Of a stretch of DNA of 64,000 bases, positions 53,623 through 61,962 are shown in pieces. Source of the DNA: Larkinella sp049445795 (lineage in GTDB: Bacteria; Bacteroidota; Bacteroidia; Cytophagales; Spirosomataceae). Within the stretch, counting starts at the first letter, position 1. The number at the start of each line of letters is the position of its first letter. The translations under genes were made by a program, and so were the position numbers. The stretch spans positions 62,001 to 126,000 of the forward strand of contig NZ_JBMSDT010000018.1 in the NCBI RefSeq assembly GCF_049445795.1, read 5' to 3'. Below the pieces are notes generated by a model. The model was not told the origin of the DNA and ran no database searches. It worked only from the letters and a program-made list of their open reading frames with translations.

Positions 53623-54579
53623 ATGGAGTATCGGAAATTAGGTAAAACCGACCTGAACGTCTCGCTCCTGAGCTTCGGAGCGTCGCCCCTGGGCAATGTG
53701 TTTGACGAAACCAACGAAGAAGAAGGCATCCGGGCAGTGCATGCCGCCATTGACCAGGGCATTAACTTTTTCGATGTTGCCCCATTCTACGGCGACACCC
53801 TGGCCGAAACCCGGCTGGGTAAAGCGCTGAAAACCAAACGCGATTCCGTTTATCTGGCCACCAAATGCGGACGCTACGGCAACGGTGTTTTCGATTTTTC
53901 GCACGATCGAATCATGCGCAGCATCGACGAATCGCTCGAACGGCTGCAAACCGATTACGTCGACCTGCTGACCGTCCACGACATCGAGTTCGGCGACCAC
54001 GAGCAGGTAGTCAACGAAGCGATTCCGGCGGCTCTGAAAATCAGGGAAATAGGCAAGGCGCGCTACATCGGTTTTTCGGGTTTGCCGGTTCGCTACCTGG
54101 CAAAAGTCGCGCGCGAGGTGGATGTCGATACGGTGTTGTCGTGGGGCCACTACACGCTGCTGGCCGACGAAATCAACGACGAACTGGTGCCGCTTTCGCT
54201 CGAAAAAGGATTCGGACTCCTGAATGCGGCCCCGCTCATGCAGCGGATTCTCTCGGAAGCGCCCATTCCGGTCTGGCAAAGTTCTCCGCAGGCGGTGAAA
54301 GAGTTACAGCCGAAACTGATTGCGCTTTGCCGCGAATACGACCTGGCGCTGAGCGATGTAGCCCTGAAATATGCCGTCGGTCATCCCGTCATTGCGACCA
54401 CGATTGTCGGCATGAACGAACAACGGCAGCTTGAACAGAACGTTCGGGCACTCGACATTCAGATTCCCGGCGAGTTGCTTCAACGCATTCATACCTTGGT
54501 TGCTCCAGTCAAAAACCAGTTCTGGTTTGAGGGAAAACCGGAAAACAACCTTCCGAAAGCAAGCATTCACCATGACTAA
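53623..54579 (+). CDS. Aldo/keto reductase, L-galactose/L-fucose dehydrogenase-like
   Basis: A protein of 318 residues with the AKR catalytic tetrad Asp51, Tyr56 (FFDVAPFYG), Lys81 (LATKCG) and His119 (LLTVHDIEFG). The overall pattern resembles the L-galactose dehydrogenase / D-threo-aldose dehydrogenase group that oxidises L-fucose or L-galactose to the lactone with NAD(P). Its last 8 bases overlap the Zn-dehydrogenase gene. With the dehydrogenase, isomerase/epimerase and mutarotase genes that follow, it makes a sugar oxidation cluster. The sugar is inferred from relatives. Confidence 0.85.
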   Translation: MEYRKLGKTDLNVSLLSFGASPLGNVFDETNEEEGIRAVHAAIDQGINFFDVAPFYGDTLAETRLGKALKTKRDSVYLATKCGRYGNGVFDFSHDRIMRSIDESLERLQTDYVDLLTVHDIEFGDHEQVVNEAIPAALKIREIGKARYIGFSGLPVRYLAKVAREVDVDTVLSWGHYTLLADEINDELVPLSLEKGFGLLNAAPLMQRILSEAPIPVWQSSPQAVKELQPKLIALCREYDLALSDVALKYAVGHPVIATTIVGMNEQRQLEQNVRALDIQIPGELLQRIHTLVAPVKNQFWFEGKPENNLPKASIHHD

Positions 54580-55606
54580 ACAACCCGCCCTGGTGCTGGT
54601 CGAACCCGGAAAAACCGAGGTTCGCGAGATTGCTATACCGACGCCCCAACCCGACGAAGTATTGTTGCAGGTCAACAAAGTCGGTTTTTGCGGAGGGGAT
54701 CTGAACGGTTTTCGCGGACTGTTTGAATTGCAGGAATACCCGAATGTGCTGGGCCACGAAGTCGGCGCGACGGTACTGGAAACCGGGGCCGACGTTCCGG
54801 CCGATTTTCAGCCGGGGATGCGGGTGACGCTGAACCCGTACCTGAACTGCGGTCATTGTCTGTCGTGCCGGAAAGGTCGCCCGAATGCCTGCCAGGACAA
54901 CAAAACGATGGGCGTCCGGCGGCCGGGTGCCATGACCCGGTTTATCAGCGTGCCGTGGCAGAAATTACATGCGTCTTCCAGGTTATCGGTCCGGGAACTG
55001 GCCCTGGTCGAACCGCTGACGGTCGGTTTCCACGCGGCTGCGCGCGGTCGGGTGTCGGCAGGCGAGAAGGTAGCCGTGATCGGTTGCGGGATTGTCGGCA
55101 TGGGCGCGGTAGCCTCGGCCGTGCATCGCGGAGCCGAGGTCATTGCCATCGACATTGATGATGCCAAAATGCACACGGCCCGGCTGGCGGGTGCGGCCCA
55201 CACCATCAACACCACGAAGCAGGATTTGCACGAAACCCTGCTGGAGATCACCGACGGCGACGGCCCCGATGTGATCATCGAAGCCGTTGGCAACCCGATA
55301 ACCTACCGGGCCGCCGTGGAAGAAGTGGCCTATACCGGGCGCGTGGTCTACATCGGGTACGCCAAAAAACCGGTCGATTACAACACCGGCACCTTTGTCC
55401 GGAAAGAGATTGAAATCCTGGGATCGCGCAATTGCCTGGGCGATTTTCCGGATGTCATTCAGTACCTGGAAGCCGGTCGATTCCCGGTCGATGCCGTCAT
55501 CAGCCGGGTGGTGTCGCTGGACGAATCGGGAGCCGCGCTGGCCGACTGGTCGGCGAATCCGGGGCCGATTACGAAAATAATGGTCGATTTTGATTCCCTT
55601 TCCTGA
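54572..55606 (+). CDS. Zinc-dependent alcohol dehydrogenase family protein
   Basis: A protein of 344 residues; the ATG at 54572 is chosen because it aligns with the family start. Catalytic-zinc motifs are GFCGGDLNG (Cys) and LGHEVGA (His-Glu). Four structural-zinc Cys are in CGHCLSCRKGRPNAC, and the NAD site is VIGCGIVGMGAVASA. It resembles sugar-acid dehydrogenases such as L-galactonate 5-dehydrogenase. The TD usually found after GxCG is replaced by GD. The gene overlaps the AKR gene by 8 bases and is followed by the isomerase after 3 bases, so all are one operon. Confidence 0.88.
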   Translation: MTKQPALVLVEPGKTEVREIAIPTPQPDEVLLQVNKVGFCGGDLNGFRGLFELQEYPNVLGHEVGATVLETGADVPADFQPGMRVTLNPYLNCGHCLSCRKGRPNACQDNKTMGVRRPGAMTRFISVPWQKLHASSRLSVRELALVEPLTVGFHAAARGRVSAGEKVAVIGCGIVGMGAVASAVHRGAEVIAIDIDDAKMHTARLAGAAHTINTTKQDLHETLLEITDGDGPDVIIEAVGNPITYRAAVEEVAYTGRVVYIGYAKKPVDYNTGTFVRKEIEILGSRNCLGDFPDVIQYLEAGRFPVDAVISRVVSLDESGAALADWSANPGPITKIMVDFDSLS

Positions 55607-55609
55607 CGC

Positions 55610-56446
55610 ATGAAATCCGCCGTAACAATTGCTCTGGTGCCAGAAATCAAAACCGGGCCGTGGATTTACTGGCACGACCTCCAGGCCAGCCTGGCGAAAG
55701 CAGCCGCCCTGGGCTTCGATGGGGTTGAATTATTTACGGCCTCGGCCGATGCTGTCGAGCCCGACCGGCTGTCGAGCTTGCTCGGGGAGTATGGTCTGCG
55801 GCTGGCAGCGGTGGGCACCGGGGCTGGGAAAGTGATTCGGGGCCTGACGCTGACTGATTCTGATCCGGAAGTGCGGGTGCAGGCGGTGGAATTCATTGCC
55901 GACATGATAGCGTTCGGCGCGCTGTTCGGGGCTCCGGCCATCATCGGTTCCATGCAGGGGAATGCGGTGCCGGGCGTCGAGAAAGAACAGGCGCTGGAAT
56001 GGCTGGCCGAGGGGCTGAATACACTCGGGAAGCAGGCCGAAGCGCTCGGTGTCCGGCTGATTTACGAACCGCTGAACCGCTACGAAACCAACCTGATCAA
56101 CCAGCTCGAAACCGGTGTTCAATTGATCCGGTCGCTGGATACCGAAAACGTGGTGTTACTGGCCGATTTGTTTCACATGAATATCGAGGAAGCGTCGCTA
56201 GCCGACAGCATCCGGCGGGCGGGCTCGCACCTTGGTCACGTTCATTTCGCCGACAGCAACCGCCGACCAATCGGCTTCGGACATACCGAACTGAACGGAG
56301 TGGTAGCGGCTTTGCGGGAGATCGACTACACCGGTTTTATCTCAGCCGAAGCCTTCCCCTGGCCCGACCCCGACCAGGCTGCCGGGCAGACGATTCATGC
56401 TTTTAATCAGTATTTTAAACCCCGTACCCGTACCCACGGACTTTAG
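55610..56446 (+). CDS. Sugar phosphate isomerase/epimerase-like TIM barrel protein
   Basis: A protein of 278 residues of the xylose-isomerase-like TIM barrel family (AP_endonuc_2). Metal-ligand positions are visible: Glu in LIYEPLNRYETN, Asp in LLADLFHMN, His in GHVHFADSNR and Glu in GFISAEAFPW. It probably interconverts or epimerises an intermediate in the sugar pathway of the two preceding genes. The natural C-terminus appears altered by a REP insertion: the last residues RTHGL and the stop codon TAG lie inside the left arm of the REP pair at 56429. Confidence 0.85.
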   Translation: MKSAVTIALVPEIKTGPWIYWHDLQASLAKAAALGFDGVELFTASADAVEPDRLSSLLGEYGLRLAAVGTGAGKVIRGLTLTDSDPEVRVQAVEFIADMIAFGALFGAPAIIGSMQGNAVPGVEKEQALEWLAEGLNTLGKQAEALGVRLIYEPLNRYETNLINQLETGVQLIRSLDTENVVLLADLFHMNIEEASLADSIRRAGSHLGHVHFADSNRRPIGFGHTELNGVVAALREIDYTGFISAEAFPWPDPDQAAGQTIHAFNQYFKPRTRTHGL

Positions 56447-56511
56447 TCCGTGTGAGTTTATTTTATCTAATTGGTCATATCAACTCACACGGACTAAAGT
56501 CCGTGGGTACG
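56429..56511. repeat. REP pair, ACGGACTTTAGTCCGT type, copy 2
   Basis: The left arm 56429-56460 and the right arm 56482-56511 are the same as in copy 1 for most of their length. The left arm overlaps the last codons of the isomerase/epimerase gene and supplies its TAG; the right arm ends 14 bases before the mutarotase start codon. Confidence 0.9.
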
Positions 56512-56525
56512 CAAACCCCAACAAT

Positions 56526-56867
56526 ATGCAACGATTTTGCCTTGCCCTCGACCTGATCGACGACCCGGATCTGATTGCTGAATACGAACAATGGCACGCG
56601 CCGGGCCACGGTTGGCCGGAAGTCCGGGCGAATGACCTGGCCGCCGGAGTGCTCGATTTGCAGATTTACCGCACCGGCAACCGGATGGTGATGATTCTGG
56701 AAACCGACGACGATTTCACCTTTGAAAAGAAGGCCGAAATGGATGCCGTCAACGAGCACGTGCAGCGGTGGGAAGAGCTTATGTGGAAGTTTCAGCATCC
56801 GTTGCCCTGGGCCAAACCGGGCCAGAAGTGGGTGCGAATGGACCAGATTTTCCAGTTTGAAAAGTAG
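56526..56867 (+). CDS. L-rhamnose mutarotase-type (RhaM/DUF718) protein
   Basis: A protein of 113 residues from the ATG at 56526. Family marks are RFCLALDLIDDPDLIAEYEQ with WHAPGHGWPEV, then IYRTGNRMVMILETDDDF and the C-terminal WVRMDQIFQFE. The His of the first block is the expected catalytic acid/base. It interconverts sugar anomers, which fits the preceding L-fucose/L-galactose-type dehydrogenase. The mutarotase group includes rhamnose and fucose types that I cannot separate by eye. Confidence 0.85.
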   Translation: MQRFCLALDLIDDPDLIAEYEQWHAPGHGWPEVRANDLAAGVLDLQIYRTGNRMVMILETDDDFTFEKKAEMDAVNEHVQRWEELMWKFQHPLPWAKPGQKWVRMDQIFQFEK

Positions 56868-56875
56868 TATTTTGG

Positions 56876-56980
56876 GATAGGAACACGGATTGGACGGAGG
56901 TAACGGATTGAAACAGATAAATCTGTTTTTGATCGGTTAAATCTGTCCGATCGCAACGGCGACCCGGCCGTGTTCCTATC
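56876..56980. repeat. Fold-back element of the AACACGGATTGG type
   Basis: GATAGGAACACGG (56876-56888) is perfectly complementary to CCGTGTTCCTATC (56968-56980). Between them ACGGATTGAAACAGAT words face ATCTGTTTTTGATCGG and ATCTGTCCGATC words, so most of the element can fold. It begins 9 bases after the mutarotase stop codon. The remaining 200 bases to 57185 hold a TATTTTTG box (57084-57091) that may be the -7 element of the kdp promoter. Confidence 0.75.
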
Positions 56981-57185
56981 TATATTTTGTTTTTCTCCTC
57001 CAATAGTCTCCGACCCTTCCATTCTGGAAAAAGCACCCTGCCGTTTTGATACGGTTTTTCTCCGCTTCGCTTCCTGTTAAAATTATTTTTGAATTTAGAA
57101 GTCTGATTATCAGAATTCTAGCTTTCGTCTGCCACGTTCGGACTTCTTTTTGCCATTGAGTAGGTATCACTAACAGACCAAGACA

Positions 57186-57269
57186 ATGGAACTGCTTCTG
57201 CTCGCCGGTACGGCCCTGATCTGCTTCGCCGTTTTTTACAAAGCCATCGAATGGTTCGAAAAAATCTGA
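57186..57269 (+). CDS. Hydrophobic microprotein at the head of the kdp operon
   Basis: An open frame of 27 codons plus stop: it begins MELLLLAGTALICFAVFY and ends IEWFEKI. It has one membrane helix and a charged C-terminus, like KdpF but different in sequence. Its stop is 5 bases before the KdpF start, which supports translation as part of the operon. I do not know a characterised family; a second small KdpF-like regulatory subunit is a reasonable guess. Confidence 0.6.
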   Translation: MELLLLAGTALICFAVFYKAIEWFEKI

Positions 57270-57274
57270 TAACC

Positions 57275-57355
57275 ATGCTAACGCTACTTTTTATTGTCTC
57301 GCTTCTGGTTTTTGGCTACATGTTTTACGTGCTGGTCAGACCCGAAAAGTTTTAA
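57275..57355 (+). CDS. kdpF: KdpF, small subunit of the K+-transporting ATPase
   Basis: An open frame of 26 codons with a single membrane helix (LTLLFIVSLLVFGYMFYVLV) and the ending RPEKF, which is the hallmark of KdpF. In E. coli KdpF stabilises the KdpABC complex. It starts 5 bases after the upstream microprotein and ends 13 bases before kdpA. Confidence 0.85.
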   Translation: MLTLLFIVSLLVFGYMFYVLVRPEKF

Positions 57356-57368
57356 CCTACCTACCACT

Positions 57369-59084
57369 ATGTTTACGGATGGAATGGGCGTGATCGCCAT
57401 GTACGCCCTTACGGTGCTGCTGGCAATTCCGCTCGGCAAGTTCATTGCCAAGGTGTACAAAGGCGACCCAAACGCCTTTGATTTTATGGCTCCACTGGAG
57501 CGACTGATTTACCGATTGGGGGGAGTTGACCCCAACCGGCAGATGAACTGGAAGGAAAACCTCGTGGCCTTGGTCACGATCAACCTGCTTTGGTTCGTAT
57601 ACGGATTCTTCATGCTGTTGTTTCAGGGCAGCTTGCCGCTGAACCCTGATGGTAACCCATCGCAGACGCCGGATCTGGCGTTCAACACGGCGATTAGCTT
57701 CCTTGTTAACTGCAACCTGCAGCACTATTCCGGCGAGTCGGGCCTGACGTACCTGACCCAGACGGCGGTGATTATGTTTTTTCAATTTGTTACGGCGGCT
57801 ACAGGCATGGCAGCTATGGTGCTGGTGTTCAACGCGCTACGCACGGAGGTAACCGATAAGCTAGGCAATTTCTACGTGTATTTCGTCAAGTCGATTACGC
57901 GCATTCTGTTGCCGCTGTCGCTGGTGGTGGCGCTTATTCTCGCCTTCAATGGCACACCCGCCAGCTACGAAGGAAAGGATTCCATCGTGACGCTTCAGGG
58001 CGATACGGTTGGGGTTTCGCGCGGTCCGGCGGCTGGGATGATCGCTATCAAGCAGTTGGGTACCAACGGTGGTGGCTGGTTCGGCGTGAACTCGGCGCAC
58101 CCGCTGGAAAACCCGAACTACCTGACCAACATGGTCGAAGACATTTCGATTATCCTTATTCCGATTGCGCTGGTGTTTGCGCTGGGGTATTATATTAACC
58201 GACGTCGGCTGGCGCTGGTCATCTACGGCGTAATGACGATCGGCTTCATGCTCCTCTTTTTTCCGTCGCTCTTTGCGGAGATAAGCGGTAACCCGGCCAT
58301 TTCGCAGCTTGGCGTATCACAGCCGCTGGGCAGTATGGAAGGTAAAGAAATCAGGCTGGGCGCTGCAGCATCGGCCTACTGGGGCATCACGACAACGGCT
58401 ACCTCGAACGGGTCCGTTAACGCCATGCACGATTCGATGACGCCGATCTCGGGCGCTATGCAAATGCTCGACATGATGATCAACGCCTTCTACGGTGGGG
58501 TCGGGGTCGGCTTTCTGAACTTCTTCGTGTTCCTGATCGTCGCCGTGTTCATCTCGGGACTGATGGTCGGCCGGACGCCGGAGTTCCTGGGCCGCAAGGT
58601 TGAAGCGCGGGAGATGAAAATCGCATCGCTGATCGCCATTCTGCACCCGTTCCTGATTCTGGTGTTTACGGCCATATCGTCGTACACGCTGGTGAACATG
58701 CCGGATGCGGACTGGGCAGTGAAGCCGGGTAACTGGCTGAACAACCCCAGCTTCCACGGGTTCTCGGAGATGCTGTACGAATACACCTCATCGGCGGCCA
58801 ACAACGGTTCCGGCTTCGAAGGCCTGGGCGACAACAACTTCTTCTGGAACTTCACCTGTGGTCTGGTGCTGATTCTGGGTCGTTACCTGCCCATTGTCGG
58901 GCCGGTGGCGATTGCGGGTCTGCTGGCGCAGAAAAAGTACGTGCCGGAGTCATCGGGTACGCTGCCTACGGATACGGGTACGTTTGGTCTGGTGACGTTC
59001 GCCGTTATCTTCATCATCGCGGCCCTATCGTTCTTCCCGGCGCTGGCCCTGGGGCCGCTGGCCGAATACTTCTCTTTAAAATAA
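57369..59084 (+). CDS. kdpA: KdpA, K+-binding subunit of the P-type potassium transporter
   Basis: A protein of 571 residues from the ATG at 57369. It is a superfamily-of-K+-transporters channel-like protein with about ten membrane helices. Selectivity-filter-like loops include FNTAISFLVNCNLQHYSGES and TNGGGWFGVNSAHPLENPN, the latter a KdpA hallmark. It takes up K+ and passes it to KdpB. Together with kdpB it lacks the AAACCG/CGGTTT hexamer that is frequent in most neighbouring genes, a possible sign of transfer or replacement. Confidence 0.96.
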   Translation: MFTDGMGVIAMYALTVLLAIPLGKFIAKVYKGDPNAFDFMAPLERLIYRLGGVDPNRQMNWKENLVALVTINLLWFVYGFFMLLFQGSLPLNPDGNPSQTPDLAFNTAISFLVNCNLQHYSGESGLTYLTQTAVIMFFQFVTAATGMAAMVLVFNALRTEVTDKLGNFYVYFVKSITRILLPLSLVVALILAFNGTPASYEGKDSIVTLQGDTVGVSRGPAAGMIAIKQLGTNGGGWFGVNSAHPLENPNYLTNMVEDISIILIPIALVFALGYYINRRRLALVIYGVMTIGFMLLFFPSLFAEISGNPAISQLGVSQPLGSMEGKEIRLGAAASAYWGITTTATSNGSVNAMHDSMTPISGAMQMLDMMINAFYGGVGVGFLNFFVFLIVAVFISGLMVGRTPEFLGRKVEAREMKIASLIAILHPFLILVFTAISSYTLVNMPDADWAVKPGNWLNNPSFHGFSEMLYEYTSSAANNGSGFEGLGDNNFFWNFTCGLVLILGRYLPIVGPVAIAGLLAQKKYVPESSGTLPTDTGTFGLVTFAVIFIIAALSFFPALALGPLAEYFSLK

Positions 59085-59139
59085 TTGATTCGATACGTTG
59101 TCCATTCTGAGGCAGGTATCGAACACAACGAATAAAAAA

Positions 59140-61221
59140 ATGGCAAAGCAATCTTCTCCTTCGCTCTTCCAGCGCGAGCTCGTTGGAACGGCCATACGGG
59201 AGTCATTCACGAAACTCAACCCGGCGGTCCTGATCAAAAATCCGGTCATGTTCACCGTCGAAATCGGTACGGTGGTGATGCTCCTGGTGACCATTTACAT
59301 TGCGCTGTCGGGTGATACAACGCAGGGGTCACTGGGGTACAACATCATCATTACCCTGGTTTTATTCATTACTATTCTGTTCGCCAACTTCGCTGAGGCA
59401 ATTGCCGAAGCGCGGGGGAAAGCCCAGGCCGAATCGCTCCGCAAAACGCGGGAGGAAACGCCGGCTAAGGTGATTCGCCCGGTGGGCCAGATGAAACTCG
59501 ATGAAATCGAAGTCATTCCGTCGTCGCGGCTCAAGAAAGGCGATGTCTTCGTCTGCGAAACGGGCGATATCATTCCGTCGGACGGCGAAATCATCGAGGG
59601 TTTAGCTACCATCGACGAATCGGCCATCACGGGGGAATCCGCGCCGGTCATCCGGGAAGCGGGCGGTGACCGTTCGTCGGTAACGGGTGGTACGAAAGTG
59701 CTTTCCGACAAAATCAAGGTGCTGGTGACGACCCAGCCAGGCGAATCGTTCTTAGACAAGATGATTGCGCTGGTGGAAGGGGCCAGTCGGCAGAAAACGC
59801 CGAACGAGATCGCCCTGACGATTCTGCTGGCAGGCTTTACGCTGATTTTTATCATCGTCTGCGTTACGCTACAGCCGTTCGCCGAGTACGCCAACACATC
59901 CATCACCATCGCGGCCCTGATTTCGCTGTTCGTCTGTCTGATTCCGACAACCATCGGCGGACTGCTGTCAGCCATCGGTATCGCGGGGATGGACCGGGCG
60001 CTCCGGGCCAATGTTATCGCCAAGTCAGGTCGGGCCGTCGAAACGGCGGGCGACATCGATACGCTGCTGCTCGACAAAACGGGTACGATCACGATCGGTA
60101 ACCGAAAGGCGACCAACTTCTATCCGGCTCCGGGCATCAACCAGACCGATATGGTACGGGCGAGTGCGCTGAGTTCATTGGCCGATGAAACACCGGAAGG
60201 TAAGTCAATTGTAGAGTTGGCAGGAGCGGACGTTACGCGGTCGCTGTCCATTGAGGGAGCGACGCTCATCAAGTTCACGGCCGAGACGCGGTCGAGTGGT
60301 ATTGACCTGCCAACCCGTCTGAACGGGAATGCCCAGACCACCGACGTAATCCGCATTCGCAAAGGGGCGGTTGACTCTATCCGGGCGATGGTCGAGCGGG
60401 CGGGCAATGTGTTTCCGGTCGAAACGGACAAGAAGGCGAAGGAGATTGCTGCCAACGGGGGGACTCCGCTGGTAGTGGCCGAAAACGACATCGTGAAAGG
60501 CGTTGTTGAGTTGCAGGATATTATCAAACCGGGTATTCAGGAACGATTCCAGCGGCTGCGCCGGATGGGTGTAAAAACGGTGATGGTAACGGGCGACAAC
60601 CCGCTGACAGCCAAGTTTATCGCTGAAAAAGCCGGAGTTGATGATTTCATTGCCGAGGCCAAGCCGGAAGACAAAATGAACTACATTCGGCACGAACAGA
60701 CCGGTGGTAAGCTCGTTGCCATGATGGGCGATGGTACCAACGACGCACCCGCGCTGGCCCAGGCCGACGTAGGTGTGGCCATGAACAGTGGTACGCAGGC
60801 GGCCAAGGAGGCCGGTAACATGGTGGACCTCGACAACGACCCGACCAAACTGATTGAGGTGGTTGAGATTGGCAAGCAGTTGCTGATCACCCGAGGTACG
60901 CTGACCACCTTCTCGATAGCCAACGACGTTGCGAAGTATTTTGCCATCGTTCCGGCCCTGTTCATCAGCTCGATTCCGGCGCTGCAAAGCCTGAATATCA
61001 TGCGGTTGAACAGCCCCGAGTCGGCGATCCTGTCGGCGGTCATCTTCAACGCGATCATCATACCGGTGCTGATTCCGCTGGCCCTGCGTGGGGTAGAATA
61101 CAAGCCCATTGGAGCCTCTGCCTTACTGCGCCGAAACCTGTTTATTTACGGTCTTGGCGGTCTGGTAGCGCCGTTTGTTGGTATTAAGTTACTTGACTTG
61201 ATTGTAGGATTGTTTGTGTAA
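59140..61221 (+). CDS. kdpB: KdpB, catalytic ATPase subunit
   Basis: A P-type ATPase of 693 residues from the ATG at 59140. The phosphorylated Asp312 is in LLLDKTGTITIGN. The A-domain loop ITGESAPV, the membrane motif LIPTTIGGLLSAIG and the P-domain MMGDGTNDAPALAQADVG are all intact. It powers K+ movement through KdpA. A fold-back repeat follows its stop codon before kdpC. Base composition shares the oddity noted for kdpA. Confidence 0.97.
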   Translation: MAKQSSPSLFQRELVGTAIRESFTKLNPAVLIKNPVMFTVEIGTVVMLLVTIYIALSGDTTQGSLGYNIIITLVLFITILFANFAEAIAEARGKAQAESLRKTREETPAKVIRPVGQMKLDEIEVIPSSRLKKGDVFVCETGDIIPSDGEIIEGLATIDESAITGESAPVIREAGGDRSSVTGGTKVLSDKIKVLVTTQPGESFLDKMIALVEGASRQKTPNEIALTILLAGFTLIFIIVCVTLQPFAEYANTSITIAALISLFVCLIPTTIGGLLSAIGIAGMDRALRANVIAKSGRAVETAGDIDTLLLDKTGTITIGNRKATNFYPAPGINQTDMVRASALSSLADETPEGKSIVELAGADVTRSLSIEGATLIKFTAETRSSGIDLPTRLNGNAQTTDVIRIRKGAVDSIRAMVERAGNVFPVETDKKAKEIAANGGTPLVVAENDIVKGVVELQDIIKPGIQERFQRLRRMGVKTVMVTGDNPLTAKFIAEKAGVDDFIAEAKPEDKMNYIRHEQTGGKLVAMMGDGTNDAPALAQADVGVAMNSGTQAAKEAGNMVDLDNDPTKLIEVVEIGKQLLITRGTLTTFSIANDVAKYFAIVPALFISSIPALQSLNIMRLNSPESAILSAVIFNAIIIPVLIPLALRGVEYKPIGASALLRRNLFIYGLGGLVAPFVGIKLLDLIVGLFV

Positions 61222-61228
61222 ATATTTA

Positions 61229-61270
61229 GTCGTCAGTCACTAGCGCGGAGATTAACGAATGACTGACGAC
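61229..61270. repeat. Fold-back element of the GTCGTCAGTCA type between kdpB and kdpC
   Basis: GTCGTCAGTCA (61229-61239) is perfectly complementary to TGACTGACGAC (61260-61270); TTTAGTC (61225-61231) and GACTAAA (61282-61288) extend the pairing. It begins about 8 bases after the kdpB stop. Confidence 0.75.
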
Positions 61271-61291
61271 CATTGACCAGTGACTAAAACT

Positions 61292-61861
61292 ATGAAAACG
61301 CATATTGGACCAGCCATTCGATTAACGATCGTCCTGCTGGTGTTGCTTTCTGTCATCTATCCACTCGTCGTAGCGGGTATCGCTACGTTCGCTCCCGGCG
61401 GGGGCAAGGGCGAAACCGTCACGGTAAACGGTAAAGTGGTCGGCTACAAACGAGTCGGGCAATCCTTTACGGAAGACCGCTATTTCAACAGCCGTCCGTC
61501 GGCTGTGGATTACAACGCAGCTGGGTCAGGTGGGTCAAACAAAGGGCTCACTAACCCCGATTACCTGAAAACCGTGCAGGCCAGGATTGACACCTTCTTG
61601 GTGCATAATCCTGGTGTAACGAAGGAACAAATTCCTTCCGAGCTGGTGACGGCCTCCGGCAGCGGTCTGGACCCCGATTTGTCGCCCGCAGCGGCCAAAA
61701 TCCAGATCAACCGCATTGCCAAAATCCGGGGTATTTCCGCCGAGCGGTTGAACCAACTGGTGGATGCGCACACGGAAGGCCCGTTGCTGGGATTATTCGG
61801 CCCCGCCAAAGTAAATGTCCTGCGTCTGAACATCGAGTTAGATCGTACCCACGGACTTTAG
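61292..61861 (+). CDS. kdpC: KdpC subunit of the K+-transporting ATPase
   Basis: A protein of 189 residues from the ATG at 61292, with one membrane helix (LTIVLLVLLSVIYPLVVAG) and the family motifs GKVVGYKRVGQSFTEDRYFN, SRPSAVDYNAAGSGGSN and LVTASGSGLDPDLSP. The C-terminal part VNVLRLNIELD is where KdpC normally ends within a few residues; here RTHGL and the TAG stop come from the REP pair at 61844. The protein is complete otherwise. It stabilises the KdpAB complex. Confidence 0.96.
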   Translation: MKTHIGPAIRLTIVLLVLLSVIYPLVVAGIATFAPGGGKGETVTVNGKVVGYKRVGQSFTEDRYFNSRPSAVDYNAAGSGGSNKGLTNPDYLKTVQARIDTFLVHNPGVTKEQIPSELVTASGSGLDPDLSPAAAKIQINRIAKIRGISAERLNQLVDAHTEGPLLGLFGPAKVNVLRLNIELDRTHGL

Positions 61862-61943
61862 TCCGTGTGAGTCTACCTAATCCAATAGTTGATACCAACT
61901 TAAAGGTAATTCTAGCTCACACGGACTAAAGTCCGTGGGTACG
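61844..61943. repeat. REP pair, ACGGACTTTAGTCCGT type, copy 3
   Basis: The left arm 61844-61871 overlaps the end of kdpC and supplies its stop codon; the right arm 61916-61943 is its exact reverse complement. The 44-base spacer is unlike those of copies 1 and 2. It ends 19 bases before the porin gene start. Confidence 0.9.
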
Positions 61944-61962
61944 TAAAAAGCTGTGTATAGTT

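Noticed and set aside
61844..61871. Frameshift or degradation of kdpC
   Set aside because: All KdpC motifs are intact; only the last residues come from the REP arm.
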